Of a DNA stretch of 9,184 nt, positions 1 to 7,419 are shown in pieces (positions within the stretch are counted from its first letter, which is position 1; each line of letters opens with the position of its first letter). The position numbers and the translations under genes were made by a program. Below the pieces are notes generated by a model. That model was not told the origin of the DNA. It worked only from the letters and a program-made list of their open reading frames with translations, and did not search any database. Source of the DNA: Oscillospiraceae bacterium (GTDB lineage Bacteria > Bacillota > Clostridia > Oscillospirales > Acutalibacteraceae); NCBI GenBank assembly GCA_902796535.1, contig CADBPL010000282.1, forward strand, positions 1 through 9,184. The letters run 5' to 3'.

Positions 1-36
1 TTAAACAAGATCATTGAATTTGCTGAAAACGAATAA
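1..36 (+). CDS. 3' end of an upstream gene, possibly HPr-family phosphocarrier (partial)
   Basis: Reading from base 1 in frame gives LNKIIEFAENE followed by TAA at 34-36. The short amphipathic, acidic C-terminal helix is like the end of HPr-type phosphocarrier proteins. As I recall, clostridial genomes often carry whiA and an HPr-like gene just before dnaE, so the context fits. Eleven residues are far too few for a firm family call. The stop codon overlaps the dnaE Shine-Dalgarno sequence, which suggests one transcript and possible translational coupling. Confidence 0.4.
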   Translation, partial: LNKIIEFAENE

Positions 37-42
37 AGGAGG
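35..42 (+). promoter_or_regulatory. Ribosome binding site fixing the dnaE start
   Basis: AAAGGAGG lies 7 bases before the ATG at 50. This near-perfect Shine-Dalgarno sequence decides for ATG 50 over the in-frame TTG at 14, which has no such site and would add 12 residues ahead of the conserved PHP start. It overlaps the stop codon of the preceding reading frame. Confidence 0.9.
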
Positions 43-49
43 TCGGGTC

Positions 50-3000
50 ATGGGCTTCACCCATTTGCATTTGCACAGCGAATACAGCCTGCTTGACGGC
101 GCGTGCCGCATCGGGCCGCTGGTGGCTGCCGCAAAGGAACTGGGGCAGACCGCCCTGGCCGTGACCGACCACGGCGCCATGTTCGGCGTGATCGAATTTT
201 ACAAGGAGGCCAGGGCGCAGGGCGTCAAGCCAATCATCGGGTGCGAGGTCTATGTGGCCGCGCGCTCCCGGTTTGACAAGGTGCACGGCGTTGACAGCGA
301 GCGGTACCATCTGGTGCTGCTGGCCGAAAACGATCTGGGCTACCGCAACCTGATCAAGATCGTGTCCGACGCGTGGACGCAGGGGTTTTATTCCAAGCCC
401 CGCGTCGACAAAGAGCTGCTGGCCGCCCACCACGAGGGGCTTATTGCGCTGTCCGCCTGCCTGGCGGGCGAAATTCCGCGCGCGCTCACGGCAGGGGATT
501 ACGACGAGGCAAAGCGCCTGGCCCTGCAATACCGCGATATATTCGGCGCGGACAATTTCTTTTTGGAGATCCAAAACCACGGGATCGGTGAAGAGCTGCG
601 CATTCTGCCGCTGCTCAAGCGCCTGTCGCTGGATACGGGCATCCCGCTCGTTGCCACGAACGACACGCATTACATCCGCAAAGAGGATGCAAAGATCCAG
701 CAGATCCTGCTCTGCATTCAGACCAACCACGTGCTGGGTGAAGAAAACGCGCTGGCGTTCGAGGGCGAAGAATACTACCTCAAAAGCGAAGAGGAAATGC
801 GGGCGCTGTTTGCCGACGTGCCGCAGGCCATTGAGAATACGCAAAGAATTGCCGAACGGTGTAATGTGGAGATCGAATTCGGCAACACCAAGCTGCCCAA
901 TTTTGACGTGCCGGACGGGCAGGATCATTTTGACTATTTTGCCGCCCTGTGCCGGGCGGGCTTGATTAAACGCTACGGCGAAGCCGTGCCGGAGGAATAC
1001 CGGGAGCGGCTGGAATACGAGCTTGACGTGATCCGCCGCATGGGCTACACCGATTACTTTTTGATCGTCCATGATTTTGTCGATTACGCCAGGCAGCACG
1101 GCATCCCCGTCGGCCCGGGCAGAGGCTCCGGCGCGGGCAGCATTGCCGCTTACTGCATCGGCATCACCGGCATCGACCCGATGAAGTATAACCTGCTGTT
1201 TGAGCGGTTTTTGAACCCCGAGCGGGTGAGTATGCCCGATTTTGACATTGATTTCTGCTATGAGCGCCGCCATGAGGTGATCGACTACGTCATCGCCAAA
1301 TACGGCGCGGATCACGTGTCGCAGATCGTCACCTTCGGCACGCTCGCGGCCAAGGCCGCCGTGCGCGACGTGGGGCGCGTGATGGGCCTGCCCTACGCCA
1401 CGGTGGACGCTGTGGCGAAGCTGATCCCATTTGAACTGAACATCACGCTCGAAAAGGCGCTGCACCGTTCGCCCGACCTTATGGAGCGCTACAACGCCGA
1501 TGTGACGGTGCATGAACTCATCGACAACGCCATGAAGATCGAGGGAATGCCGCGCCACGCCTCCAAGCACGCCGCGGGGGTGGTCATCACGCGCGACCCG
1601 GTCAAGGAGTATGTGCCGCTGGCGCTGAGCGACGATTTTGTGGTGGCGCAGTACACCATGACGGCGCTGGAGGAGCTGGGTCTGCTCAAAATGGACTTTT
1701 TGGGGCTGAAGACCCTCACAGTGATCGACGACGCGCAAAAGGCGGTGCGCGAGACTGAGCCTGATTTTGATATCGAAACGATCCCGCTCGACGATGAAGC
1801 GACCTATCACCAGTTTGCCGTCGGCCAGACCTACGGCATCTTTCAGTTTGAATCCGCCGGGATGCGCAGCGTTCTCATGCGCTTAAAGCCGCAGGCGCTC
1901 GAAGATCTGATCGCCGTCATCGCGCTTTACCGGCCCGGCCCGATGGATTCCATCGACACCTATATCGAAAACAGGAAGCACCCCGAAAAAACCACCTACA
2001 AAACCGAAAAGCTGCGCGATATCCTGTCCGTTACCCGCGGGTGCCTGATCTATCAGGAGCAGGTCATGCAGGTGTTCCGCGAGCTGGCCGGTTATTCCTA
2101 TGGCAGAGCGGATGTTGTGCGCCGCGCCATGTCGAAAAAAAAGCACAGCGTGATGGAGCAGGAGCGCAAGACCTTCATTGCCGGCGCGCAGGAGCGGGGG
2201 GTAGACCCCGCCGTGGCCAACAGCATTTTTGACGATATGTCATCGTTTGCCTCCTATGCGTTCAACAAATCCCACGCGGCGGCCTATTCGCTGGTGTCCT
2301 ACCGCACCGCCTACCTCAAATGCCACTATCCCTGCCAGTTTATGGCGGCGCTGCTCACAAGCGTGCTCGACCAGACAGCCAAGCTCAGCGGCTACATCGG
2401 CGAATGCGAGCGGCTGGGCATCCGGGTCGAAAAGCCGAACGTGAACACCTCGTTCGAGGGCTTCACCGCAAAGGACGGCCGCATTCTGTTCGGTCTGCTC
2501 GCCATCAAAAACCTCGGCCGCGCGCTGATCGGAACGATCGTGGCGGAACGCCGGGAAAACGGCGCTTACACCTCGTTTTATTCTTTTTGCAGGCGCGTGC
2601 AGGGCAGCGGCTTCAACCGCCGCGCCGTGGAAAGCCTGATCTATGCCGGCGCGCTGGACTGCTTTTCGCTCAACCGCCGGCAGATGCTGATGATGCTGCC
2701 GGTTATCATCGAACAGCTCGACGCCGAGCGCAGCAGCAGTCTGGGCGGGCAGATGAGCCTGTTCAGCCTGATGGGCGGCGAAGAGCCGCAGGGCCCCGCC
2801 GTGCCGGATGTGGACGAGCTGCCGCAGGACGAACGGCTGCTGCGCGAAAAAGAGGTGGTCGGCTTTTACGTCAGCGGTCACCCCATGGCGCAGTATGCGG
2901 CGCTGGCGCAGCAATTGGGCTGCGTGCGGCTGTTTGACCTGACCGATGCGGAGAACCTGTCCGATAACGACGAGGTCAGGGTGCTGGGCATTATCACCGG

Positions 3001-3472
3001 CGTCAAGAAAAAAATGACCCGAAAAAACGAGGAAATGGCGTTTTTAACGGTGGAGGATATGACAGGCAGCGCCGAAGTGCTCCTGTTCCCGCGCACCGTG
3101 GCGGAAAACCGCGCGCTGCTGCAGCCGTCGAGCATTGTTTTCATCCACGGGCGGCTGAGCCTGCGGGAGGATCGCGACCCGACCCTCGTGTGCGAAAAGA
3201 TCGCGCCCTGCCCGACCGAGGCGCCCGCCGAAGCGGCGCAGCCAAAAAAGAAAGCGGCGCACGGGCTGTTTTTACGGGTGGAAAGCGAAGGCTGCGCGGC
3301 AAAAAAGAAAGCGGACGTTTTGCTCTCGATCTTTGACGGCCGCACCCCTGTGCGCTATTATTGCCGTGACACGCGGCAATACGCCGCGCGCGGCGTCGGC
3401 GTTGCGCTCAACGAGCCGCTGCTGCAGGAGCTTAGACGGGTGCTTGGCGCAGAAAACGTGGTTGTGCAATAA
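50..3472 (+). CDS. dnaE: DNA polymerase III alpha subunit (DnaE)
   Basis: This is the catalytic subunit of a replicative DNA polymerase of family C, 1140 residues, close to the usual DnaE length. The PHP domain comes first, with HLHLHS (5-10), D16, TDH (39-41), E66, H87, C137 and NDTH (204-207). The palm and catalytic part follow, with GPGRGSGAGS (355-364), PDFDIDF (396-402; catalytic D399 and D401) and KMDFLGL (547-553; third aspartate D549). AFNKSHAAAYSL (737-748) is also typical. A helix-hairpin-helix region (about 850-872) leads to QMSLF (901-905), a good match to the internal beta-clamp binding motif. An OB fold (about 975-1050) and a small C-terminal domain after a Lys-rich linker end the protein. 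It lacks the exonuclease insertion of PolC. In Firmicutes DnaE usually works beside PolC, extending RNA primers; PolC is not in this window. No terminator follows the gene, so read-through into pfkA is likely. Confidence 0.97.
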   Translation: MGFTHLHLHSEYSLLDGACRIGPLVAAAKELGQTALAVTDHGAMFGVIEFYKEARAQGVKPIIGCEVYVAARSRFDKVHGVDSERYHLVLLAENDLGYRNLIKIVSDAWTQGFYSKPRVDKELLAAHHEGLIALSACLAGEIPRALTAGDYDEAKRLALQYRDIFGADNFFLEIQNHGIGEELRILPLLKRLSLDTGIPLVATNDTHYIRKEDAKIQQILLCIQTNHVLGEENALAFEGEEYYLKSEEEMRALFADVPQAIENTQRIAERCNVEIEFGNTKLPNFDVPDGQDHFDYFAALCRAGLIKRYGEAVPEEYRERLEYELDVIRRMGYTDYFLIVHDFVDYARQHGIPVGPGRGSGAGSIAAYCIGITGIDPMKYNLLFERFLNPERVSMPDFDIDFCYERRHEVIDYVIAKYGADHVSQIVTFGTLAAKAAVRDVGRVMGLPYATVDAVAKLIPFELNITLEKALHRSPDLMERYNADVTVHELIDNAMKIEGMPRHASKHAAGVVITRDPVKEYVPLALSDDFVVAQYTMTALEELGLLKMDFLGLKTLTVIDDAQKAVRETEPDFDIETIPLDDEATYHQFAVGQTYGIFQFESAGMRSVLMRLKPQALEDLIAVIALYRPGPMDSIDTYIENRKHPEKTTYKTEKLRDILSVTRGCLIYQEQVMQVFRELAGYSYGRADVVRRAMSKKKHSVMEQERKTFIAGAQERGVDPAVANSIFDDMSSFASYAFNKSHAAAYSLVSYRTAYLKCHYPCQFMAALLTSVLDQTAKLSGYIGECERLGIRVEKPNVNTSFEGFTAKDGRILFGLLAIKNLGRALIGTIVAERRENGAYTSFYSFCRRVQGSGFNRRAVESLIYAGALDCFSLNRRQMLMMLPVIIEQLDAERSSSLGGQMSLFSLMGGEEPQGPAVPDVDELPQDERLLREKEVVGFYVSGHPMAQYAALAQQLGCVRLFDLTDAENLSDNDEVRVLGIITGVKKKMTRKNEEMAFLTVEDMTGSAEVLLFPRTVAENRALLQPSSIVFIHGRLSLREDRDPTLVCEKIAPCPTEAPAEAAQPKKKAAHGLFLRVESEGCAAKKKADVLLSIFDGRTPVRYYCRDTRQYAARGVGVALNEPLLQELRRVLGAENVVVQ

Positions 3473-3497
3473 AGATAAAATAAGTGAAGGAAAACGC

Positions 3498-3526
3498 TTG
3501 ACAGATTTCGACAATTGGCGTATCAT
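3498..3526 (+). promoter_or_regulatory. Sigma-A-type promoter for pfkA
   Basis: A perfect -35 box TTGACA (3498-3503), a 17-base spacer and TATCAT (3521-3526, one mismatch to TATAAT) lie in the gap after dnaE. Transcription should start near 3533, giving a leader of about 38 bases that contains the purine-rich ribosome binding site GGGAGAGG (3557-3564) before the ATG at 3571. This allows pfkA to be expressed apart from dnaE. Confidence 0.8.
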
Positions 3527-3547
3527 ATTTCTACTTTACGTAATTGT
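3511..3547. repeat. Imperfect inverted repeat over the pfkA -10 box (candidate operator)
   Basis: ACAATTGGCGTA (3511-3522) is matched by TACGTAATTGT (3537-3547) on the opposite strand. Ten base pairs are exact (6 + 4), interrupted by GG against T, with 14 bases between the arms. The left arm touches the -10 box and the right arm lies just after the expected transcription start, where a repressor site would act. It could also form a hairpin in transcripts reading through from dnaE. The function is inferred; chance symmetry in AT-rich DNA is possible. Confidence 0.4.
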
Positions 3548-3570
3548 TTCCAAAAAGGGAGAGGATCATA

Positions 3571-4548
3571 ATGAAAAAAATCGGTGTTTTGACAAGCGGC
3601 GGAGATTCGCCCGGCATGAACGCGGCGGTTCGCGCTGTTGTGCGCACGGCCTGCTATCTGGGCATGGAGGTCGTCGGCGTTCGCTACGGCTATAAAGGCC
3701 TGCTTGAAAACGACTACATAGAATTGAATATGCGCAACGTCTGCGACATTATTCACCGCGGCGGCACGAAGATCTATTCCGCCCGCTGCGTGGGGTTCCG
3801 TGAAATGGACAACGTGCGCAAGGGCGTTCAGAACGCCAAAGAGCACGGCATCGAAGGCCTTGTCGTCATTGGGGGCGACGGTTCGTTCCGCGGCGCGCGC
3901 GATCTGTCCAACTGCGGTCTGCCCACCATCGCCATGCCCGGCACCATTGACAACGACATTGTCTGCACCGATTACACCATCGGCTTTGACACCTGCCTGA
4001 ACACCATTCAGGAGCTGGTCGACCGCCTGCGCGACACCATCGAGAGCCACAGCCGCTGCTCGGTGGTTGAGGTCATGGGCGCCAGAGCGGGCTATCTCAC
4101 GCTCAACGCCGGCATCGCCGTGGGCGCTACCGCCATCATGATCCCCGAGATCCCTTATGATATCGAAAAAGACGTCATCGGCAAGATCCTGCGCACCAGA
4201 GCGACCGGCAAGCACCACTTCATCATCATGATGGCCGAGGGCATCCGCTTCCGCGACGGCCTCACCGTGGATCAGCTCGCCAAGCGCATTCAGGAGGAGA
4301 CCGGCATCGAGACCCGAGCGACCGTGCTGGGTCATATGCAGCGCGGCGGTTCCCCCTCCGTGCGGGATCGCGTCAAGGCCAGCCAGATGGGCAACAGAGC
4401 AGTGCATCTGCTTTCTCAGGGCTCCAGCAACCGTGTGGTCGTGTCCAGGGGCGAGGAGATCCTCGATTACGACATCAACGAAGCGCTGGAAATGACCAAG
4501 ACCATCGATAAGGATCTTTACAACTGCGCAATGGAAATTTCACTTTGA
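3571..4548 (+). CDS. pfkA: ATP-dependent 6-phosphofructokinase
   Basis: This enzyme phosphorylates fructose 6-phosphate to fructose 1,6-bisphosphate in the cytoplasm, the committed step of glycolysis. It has 325 residues, the usual bacterial PfkA size (319-320 in E. coli and Geobacillus). Visible motifs are TSGGDSPGMNAAVR (8-21), R72, GGDGS (101-105), PGTIDND (123-129, proton acceptor D127), R162, M169, E223, and GHMQRGG (254-260). G104 and G124 are the residues that mark ATP-using enzymes; pyrophosphate-using forms carry Asp and Lys there. Effector-site R21, R25 and R154 are kept, but positions equal to E187 and K211 of E. coli are Thr, and R171 is Ala with Arg next to it. ATG 3571 is chosen for its ribosome binding site and the conserved MKKIGVLTSGG start. 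No pyruvate kinase gene follows, although I recall that partner in some clostridia; a terminator does. Confidence 0.97.
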   Translation: MKKIGVLTSGGDSPGMNAAVRAVVRTACYLGMEVVGVRYGYKGLLENDYIELNMRNVCDIIHRGGTKIYSARCVGFREMDNVRKGVQNAKEHGIEGLVVIGGDGSFRGARDLSNCGLPTIAMPGTIDNDIVCTDYTIGFDTCLNTIQELVDRLRDTIESHSRCSVVEVMGARAGYLTLNAGIAVGATAIMIPEIPYDIEKDVIGKILRTRATGKHHFIIMMAEGIRFRDGLTVDQLAKRIQEETGIETRATVLGHMQRGGSPSVRDRVKASQMGNRAVHLLSQGSSNRVVVSRGEEILDYDINEALEMTKTIDKDLYNCAMEISL

Positions 4549-4558
4549 TCACGATCGC

Positions 4559-4596
4559 AAAAAAAGACAGACTGTGCACCGGTCTGTCTTTTTTTT
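4559..4596 (+). terminator. Strong intrinsic terminator after pfkA
   Basis: GACAGAC (4566-4572) pairs exactly with GTCTGTC (4582-4588) around a 9-base loop. Seven As before (4559-4565) pair with the T-run after it (4589-4596), so the full stem can reach 14 base pairs. The A-run before the stem also makes a T-run on the other strand, so it could work in both directions. It begins 10 bases after the pfkA stop codon. Confidence 0.94.
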
Positions 4597-4612
4597 GAAA
4601 AGGAAGGATCCG

Positions 4613-4894
4613 ATGAACGACCAAACAGAACGCATCGCGCATTATGAAGCGCTTTTTCACACGCTTTCACTCGCCCTGCGGCAGGTATATGACGCGGTCG
4701 AAGCGCTGGAAAAGCTGCGCCCGCTGGCCGACGAACTCGAGGCGTATTACACGGGCGACGCGTGGAAGCGGGATTTTGCCGACGATGAGGCGGGGCTTTT
4801 GCCTCCTTCCCTCAGGCGGGGTGTTTTGTCGGAGGACGGGGTCAGCGACCTGCTCGACGGCATACGCGCCTTTTGCCCGGATCCCGGCTGCTGA
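4613..4894 (+). CDS. DUF4298 family small protein
   Basis: This 93-residue protein is cytoplasmic by appearance, with no signal peptide or membrane segment. It matches what I know of DUF4298, a small family of unknown function common in Firmicutes. A helical, acidic N-terminal half (about 1-45) leads to LEAYYTGDAWKRDFADDEAG (42-61), then LPPSLRRGVLSEDG (63-76) and a final helix. The DExG-x-LP and RGVLSED blocks are the family hallmark. ATG 4613 has AAAAGGAAGG (4598-4607) 5 bases before it. The gene sits between the pfkA terminator and the helicase promoter and has no visible promoter of its own. No function should be assigned. Confidence 0.85.
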   Translation: MNDQTERIAHYEALFHTLSLALRQVYDAVEALEKLRPLADELEAYYTGDAWKRDFADDEAGLLPPSLRRGVLSEDGVSDLLDGIRAFCPDPGC

Positions 4895-4931
4895 ATCACC
4901 CCGACGCAGGCGTTTTGATCCCTGCATGAAG

Positions 4932-4983
4932 TTTTTCTTTTTCTCATGTTTGTTTTTCTTGTTTTTCTTGCCTTTTTTTCTTG
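4932..4983 (+). repeat. T-rich tract with repeated TTTTTCTTG units
   Basis: Fifty-two bases contain a single A and are mostly T with spaced C and G. TTTTTCTTG occurs at 4953-4961, 4962-4970 (tandem) and 4975-4983, with a related TTTTTCTTT at 4932-4940. The tract lies directly before and across the -35 box of the helicase promoter. It may bend the DNA, or serve as a run of weak termination signals after the DUF4298 gene; neither can be shown from sequence alone. Confidence 0.65.
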
Positions 4984-4996
4984 AATATAGTACAAT
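4968..4996 (+). promoter_or_regulatory. Sigma-A-type promoter for the helicase operon
   Basis: TTGCCT (4968-4973) and TACAAT (4991-4996) are separated by exactly 17 bases; the -10 lies in the AT-rich context TATAGTACAAT. Transcription should start near 5003, leaving only a very short leader before the helicase coding sequence. Confidence 0.72.
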
Positions 4997-5019
4997 AACC
5001 ATGATTGGCGGTGTATGGT

Positions 5020-7398
5020 TTGTATCAAGAAGAATTTATCGAATTAAGAAAAAAAGCAATCGAAAAGCAGTTCTGCCGCATGAACGACAGGCAGCGTCAG
5101 GCGATCTTTCAGACCGACGGCCCCGTGCTGGTGCTGGCGGGCGCGGGCAGCGGCAAAACAACGGTTCTGGTCAACCGCATTGCGAACCTCATCAAGTTCG
5201 GCTCGGCCTATCGGTCCGACGTGGTTTACGGCACGGTCGGGCAGGAAGACCTTGACAATTTGAAGGCCTATCTCAACGGCGACGAATTCGCTTATGCGCC
5301 CATTGAGCGCCTCATGCGCGTCAACGCCCCCCGCCCGTGGGAGATTCTGGCCATCACCTTCACCAACAAGGCGGCGCGCGAATTGAAAGCGCGGCTGGAG
5401 GCTTTCCTCGGCGCGGACGCGCAGGATATCTGGGCAGCGACGTTTCACGCGGCCTGCGCCCGTATTCTGCGGCGCGACGGGGAGCGGCTCGGCTTTTCCA
5501 ACCATTTCACCATTTACGACACGGACGATTCCAAAAAGGCGATGAAGGAATGCCAGCGCGCGCTGAACATCGACGACCGGCTCATTTCGCACAAGCTTGC
5601 CCTACATGAGATCAGCCGCGCGAAGGACAGCCTGATCACGCCCGAAGAATACGAGCGCGACGCCGGGGCGGATTTTGCCAAACAAAAAATCGCGCAGCTT
5701 TACAAAGCCTATCAGGACAGCCTGAAAAAAGCCGACGCGATGGATTTTGACGATATCATCGTCAACACCGTTTATTTGTTGGAACGCAACCCCGACCTGC
5801 TGGAATACTATCAGCATCGGTTCAAGTATATCATGGTGGACGAGTATCAGGACACCAACCACGCGCAGTACCGTCTGGTCAGCCTGCTGGCGGCGGCGCA
5901 CCAAAACCTTTGCGTTGTGGGGGATGACGATCAGAGCATCTACAAGTTCCGCGGCGCCACCATCGAAAACATTCTCAGCTTTGAATCCCAATTCAAAAAC
6001 GCCGTTGTGATCCGGCTCGAACAGAATTACCGCTCGACCCAGAATATTCTTGACGCGGCCAACGCGGTCATTGCCCACAACACGCAGCGCAAGGGCAAAA
6101 ACCTGTGGACCGACCGGAACGGCGGCGAAAAGATCATTGTGAACACCTCTTACGATGAACAGACCGAGGCGCGCTTTGTGGCCGACACGGTGCTGGCCGG
6201 CGTGGCGCGGGGCGGCAAATACAGCGATTTTGCCGTGCTTTACCGCATGAACGCCCAGTCCAACGGCGTTGAAAACGCGTTTGTGCGCATGGGGGTGCCT
6301 TACGCCGTATTCGGCGGCCAGAAATTCTATGACCGCAAGGAGATCCGCGACGCCGTCGCGTACCTGACGGTGCTCAACAACCCGGCGGACGATATCCGCC
6401 TGCGCCGCATCATCAACGAACCCAAGCGCGGCATCGGCGACGCCACCGTGGCGCACGCGGCGGATATTGCCAATCAGCTCGGAGTCAGCCTGTTTGACGT
6501 GATCAAAAACGCGGCGGATTATCCGCTGCTCAGCCGCGCGGCGGGCAAGCTCACGGCGTTTGCCGATATGATCGAGGACTGCATTGAAAAAGGGGAAGAA
6601 CTGTCGCTGCGCGAGGGCTTTGAATACTGCATGAAGGTCAGCGGCTATCTGAGCGCCCTTTCGCTCGATCCGGCGTCCTATGCCGACCGTCTGGCGAATA
6701 TTCAGGAGCTGGCCGTCAACCTTGACCATTATGCCGAAGAAAATGAGGAGGCGACGCTGACCGGCTTTTTGGAGGACGTCGCGCTGATGACCGATATCGA
6801 CAACCTCAACGAGCAAAACGACCGTGTGGTGATGATGACCATCCATTCCGCCAAGGGGCTGGAATTCGACACGGTGTTTCTCATCGGCATGGAAGAAGGC
6901 GTTTTCCCCGGAATGCAGGCGGTCTACCATCCGGCCGAGATCGAAGAAGAACGCCGGCTGGCCTACGTCGGCATCACGAGAGCCAAAAAGATCCTCTACC
7001 TGACCAAAACGCGCTCCCGTTCGCTCTACGGCTCCACAACCTTCAACCGGCCGTCCCGTTTTCTGGAAGAAATCCCCAAATCGCTCACCAAAGAAACCGG
7101 CCTTTCCGAGCGGCCGAAGTCCCCGCTCGGCGGGCAGCCTGCGCCGCGGGCGTCAGCGCCGAATTCCCGTTCCGGCCCGGCGGGGCAGAAAGCAAACGCG
7201 TCGGCCCTGCCCAGAAGGGCGGCGGAACCGGCTGTGATCGACTTTGCGGCGGGGGACGCCGTGCAGCACGGCACCTTCGGCAAGGGCGTGGTGCTGTCCG
7301 TGAAAAAGATGGGCAACGACGCGCTGCTGGAGATCGCGTTTGAAACCACCGGCACCAAAAAGCTGATGGCAAAATTTTCCAAACTCAAAAAAATCTGA
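5020..7398 (+). CDS. pcrA: PcrA/UvrD-type superfamily 1 DNA helicase
   Basis: This ATP-driven 3'-5' DNA translocase acts in repair and in clearing proteins or RNA polymerase from DNA. It has 792 residues from this start; Geobacillus PcrA has 724. In order: Q motif NDRQRQAIF (22-30), Walker A GAGSGKT (41-47), Ia ITFTNKAA (112-119), II VDEYQDT (273-279), III GDDDQSIYKFRGA (301-313), IV LEQNYRST (333-340), V TIHSAKGLEF (607-616), VI ERRLAYVGITRA (644-655). A Tudor-like C-terminal domain (about 742-792), which binds RNA polymerase in PcrA, follows a Pro/Ser-rich linker. About 41 extra residues lie between motifs I and Ia, and the DNA-stacking Trp of motif III is Phe. There is no good ATG. TTG 5020 is chosen because GGCGG (5008-5012) lies 7 bases before it; TTG 5005, GTG 5011 and ATG 5080 remain possible, though ATG 5080 would remove a stretch that looks family-conserved. 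Confidence 0.94.
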   Translation: MYQEEFIELRKKAIEKQFCRMNDRQRQAIFQTDGPVLVLAGAGSGKTTVLVNRIANLIKFGSAYRSDVVYGTVGQEDLDNLKAYLNGDEFAYAPIERLMRVNAPRPWEILAITFTNKAARELKARLEAFLGADAQDIWAATFHAACARILRRDGERLGFSNHFTIYDTDDSKKAMKECQRALNIDDRLISHKLALHEISRAKDSLITPEEYERDAGADFAKQKIAQLYKAYQDSLKKADAMDFDDIIVNTVYLLERNPDLLEYYQHRFKYIMVDEYQDTNHAQYRLVSLLAAAHQNLCVVGDDDQSIYKFRGATIENILSFESQFKNAVVIRLEQNYRSTQNILDAANAVIAHNTQRKGKNLWTDRNGGEKIIVNTSYDEQTEARFVADTVLAGVARGGKYSDFAVLYRMNAQSNGVENAFVRMGVPYAVFGGQKFYDRKEIRDAVAYLTVLNNPADDIRLRRIINEPKRGIGDATVAHAADIANQLGVSLFDVIKNAADYPLLSRAAGKLTAFADMIEDCIEKGEELSLREGFEYCMKVSGYLSALSLDPASYADRLANIQELAVNLDHYAEENEEATLTGFLEDVALMTDIDNLNEQNDRVVMMTIHSAKGLEFDTVFLIGMEEGVFPGMQAVYHPAEIEEERRLAYVGITRAKKILYLTKTRSRSLYGSTTFNRPSRFLEEIPKSLTKETGLSERPKSPLGGQPAPRASAPNSRSGPAGQKANASALPRRAAEPAVIDFAAGDAVQHGTFGKGVVLSVKKMGNDALLEIAFETTGTKKLMAKFSKLKKI

Positions 7399-7419
7399 TG
7401 CAATAAGGAGGCGTCCGAA

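Noticed and set aside
11..1810. Long open frame of 599 codons on the - strand opposite dnaE
   Set aside because: It mirrors a strongly conserved gene in GC-rich DNA, and its translation is rich in His, Arg, Val and Gln with no recognisable domain. I see no ribosome binding site or promoter for it.
3488..3503. CcpA cre-like sequence GGAAAACGCTTGACA next to the pfkA -35 box
   Set aside because: The left half and centre match the cre consensus (about 10 of 14), but the right half does not match, since TTGACA there is explained by the -35 box.
4906..4940. Weak hairpin GCAGG / CCTGC followed by Ts as a terminator for the DUF4298 gene
   Set aside because: The stem is only 5 base pairs, the loop is 10 bases, and 6 bases separate it from the first T-run, so it falls short of a convincing intrinsic terminator.
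4926..5255. Possible Phe-rich membrane peptide starting MKFFFFSC at ATG 4926
   Set aside because: The hydrophobic run is just the translation of the T-rich tract; there is no ribosome binding site, and the frame then runs into the helicase gene in the wrong frame.
5602..6930. Open frame of 442 codons on the - strand opposite the helicase gene
   Set aside because: Same kind of codon-bias shadow: the + strand shows all helicase motifs in one unbroken frame, and the opposite product resembles nothing I know.
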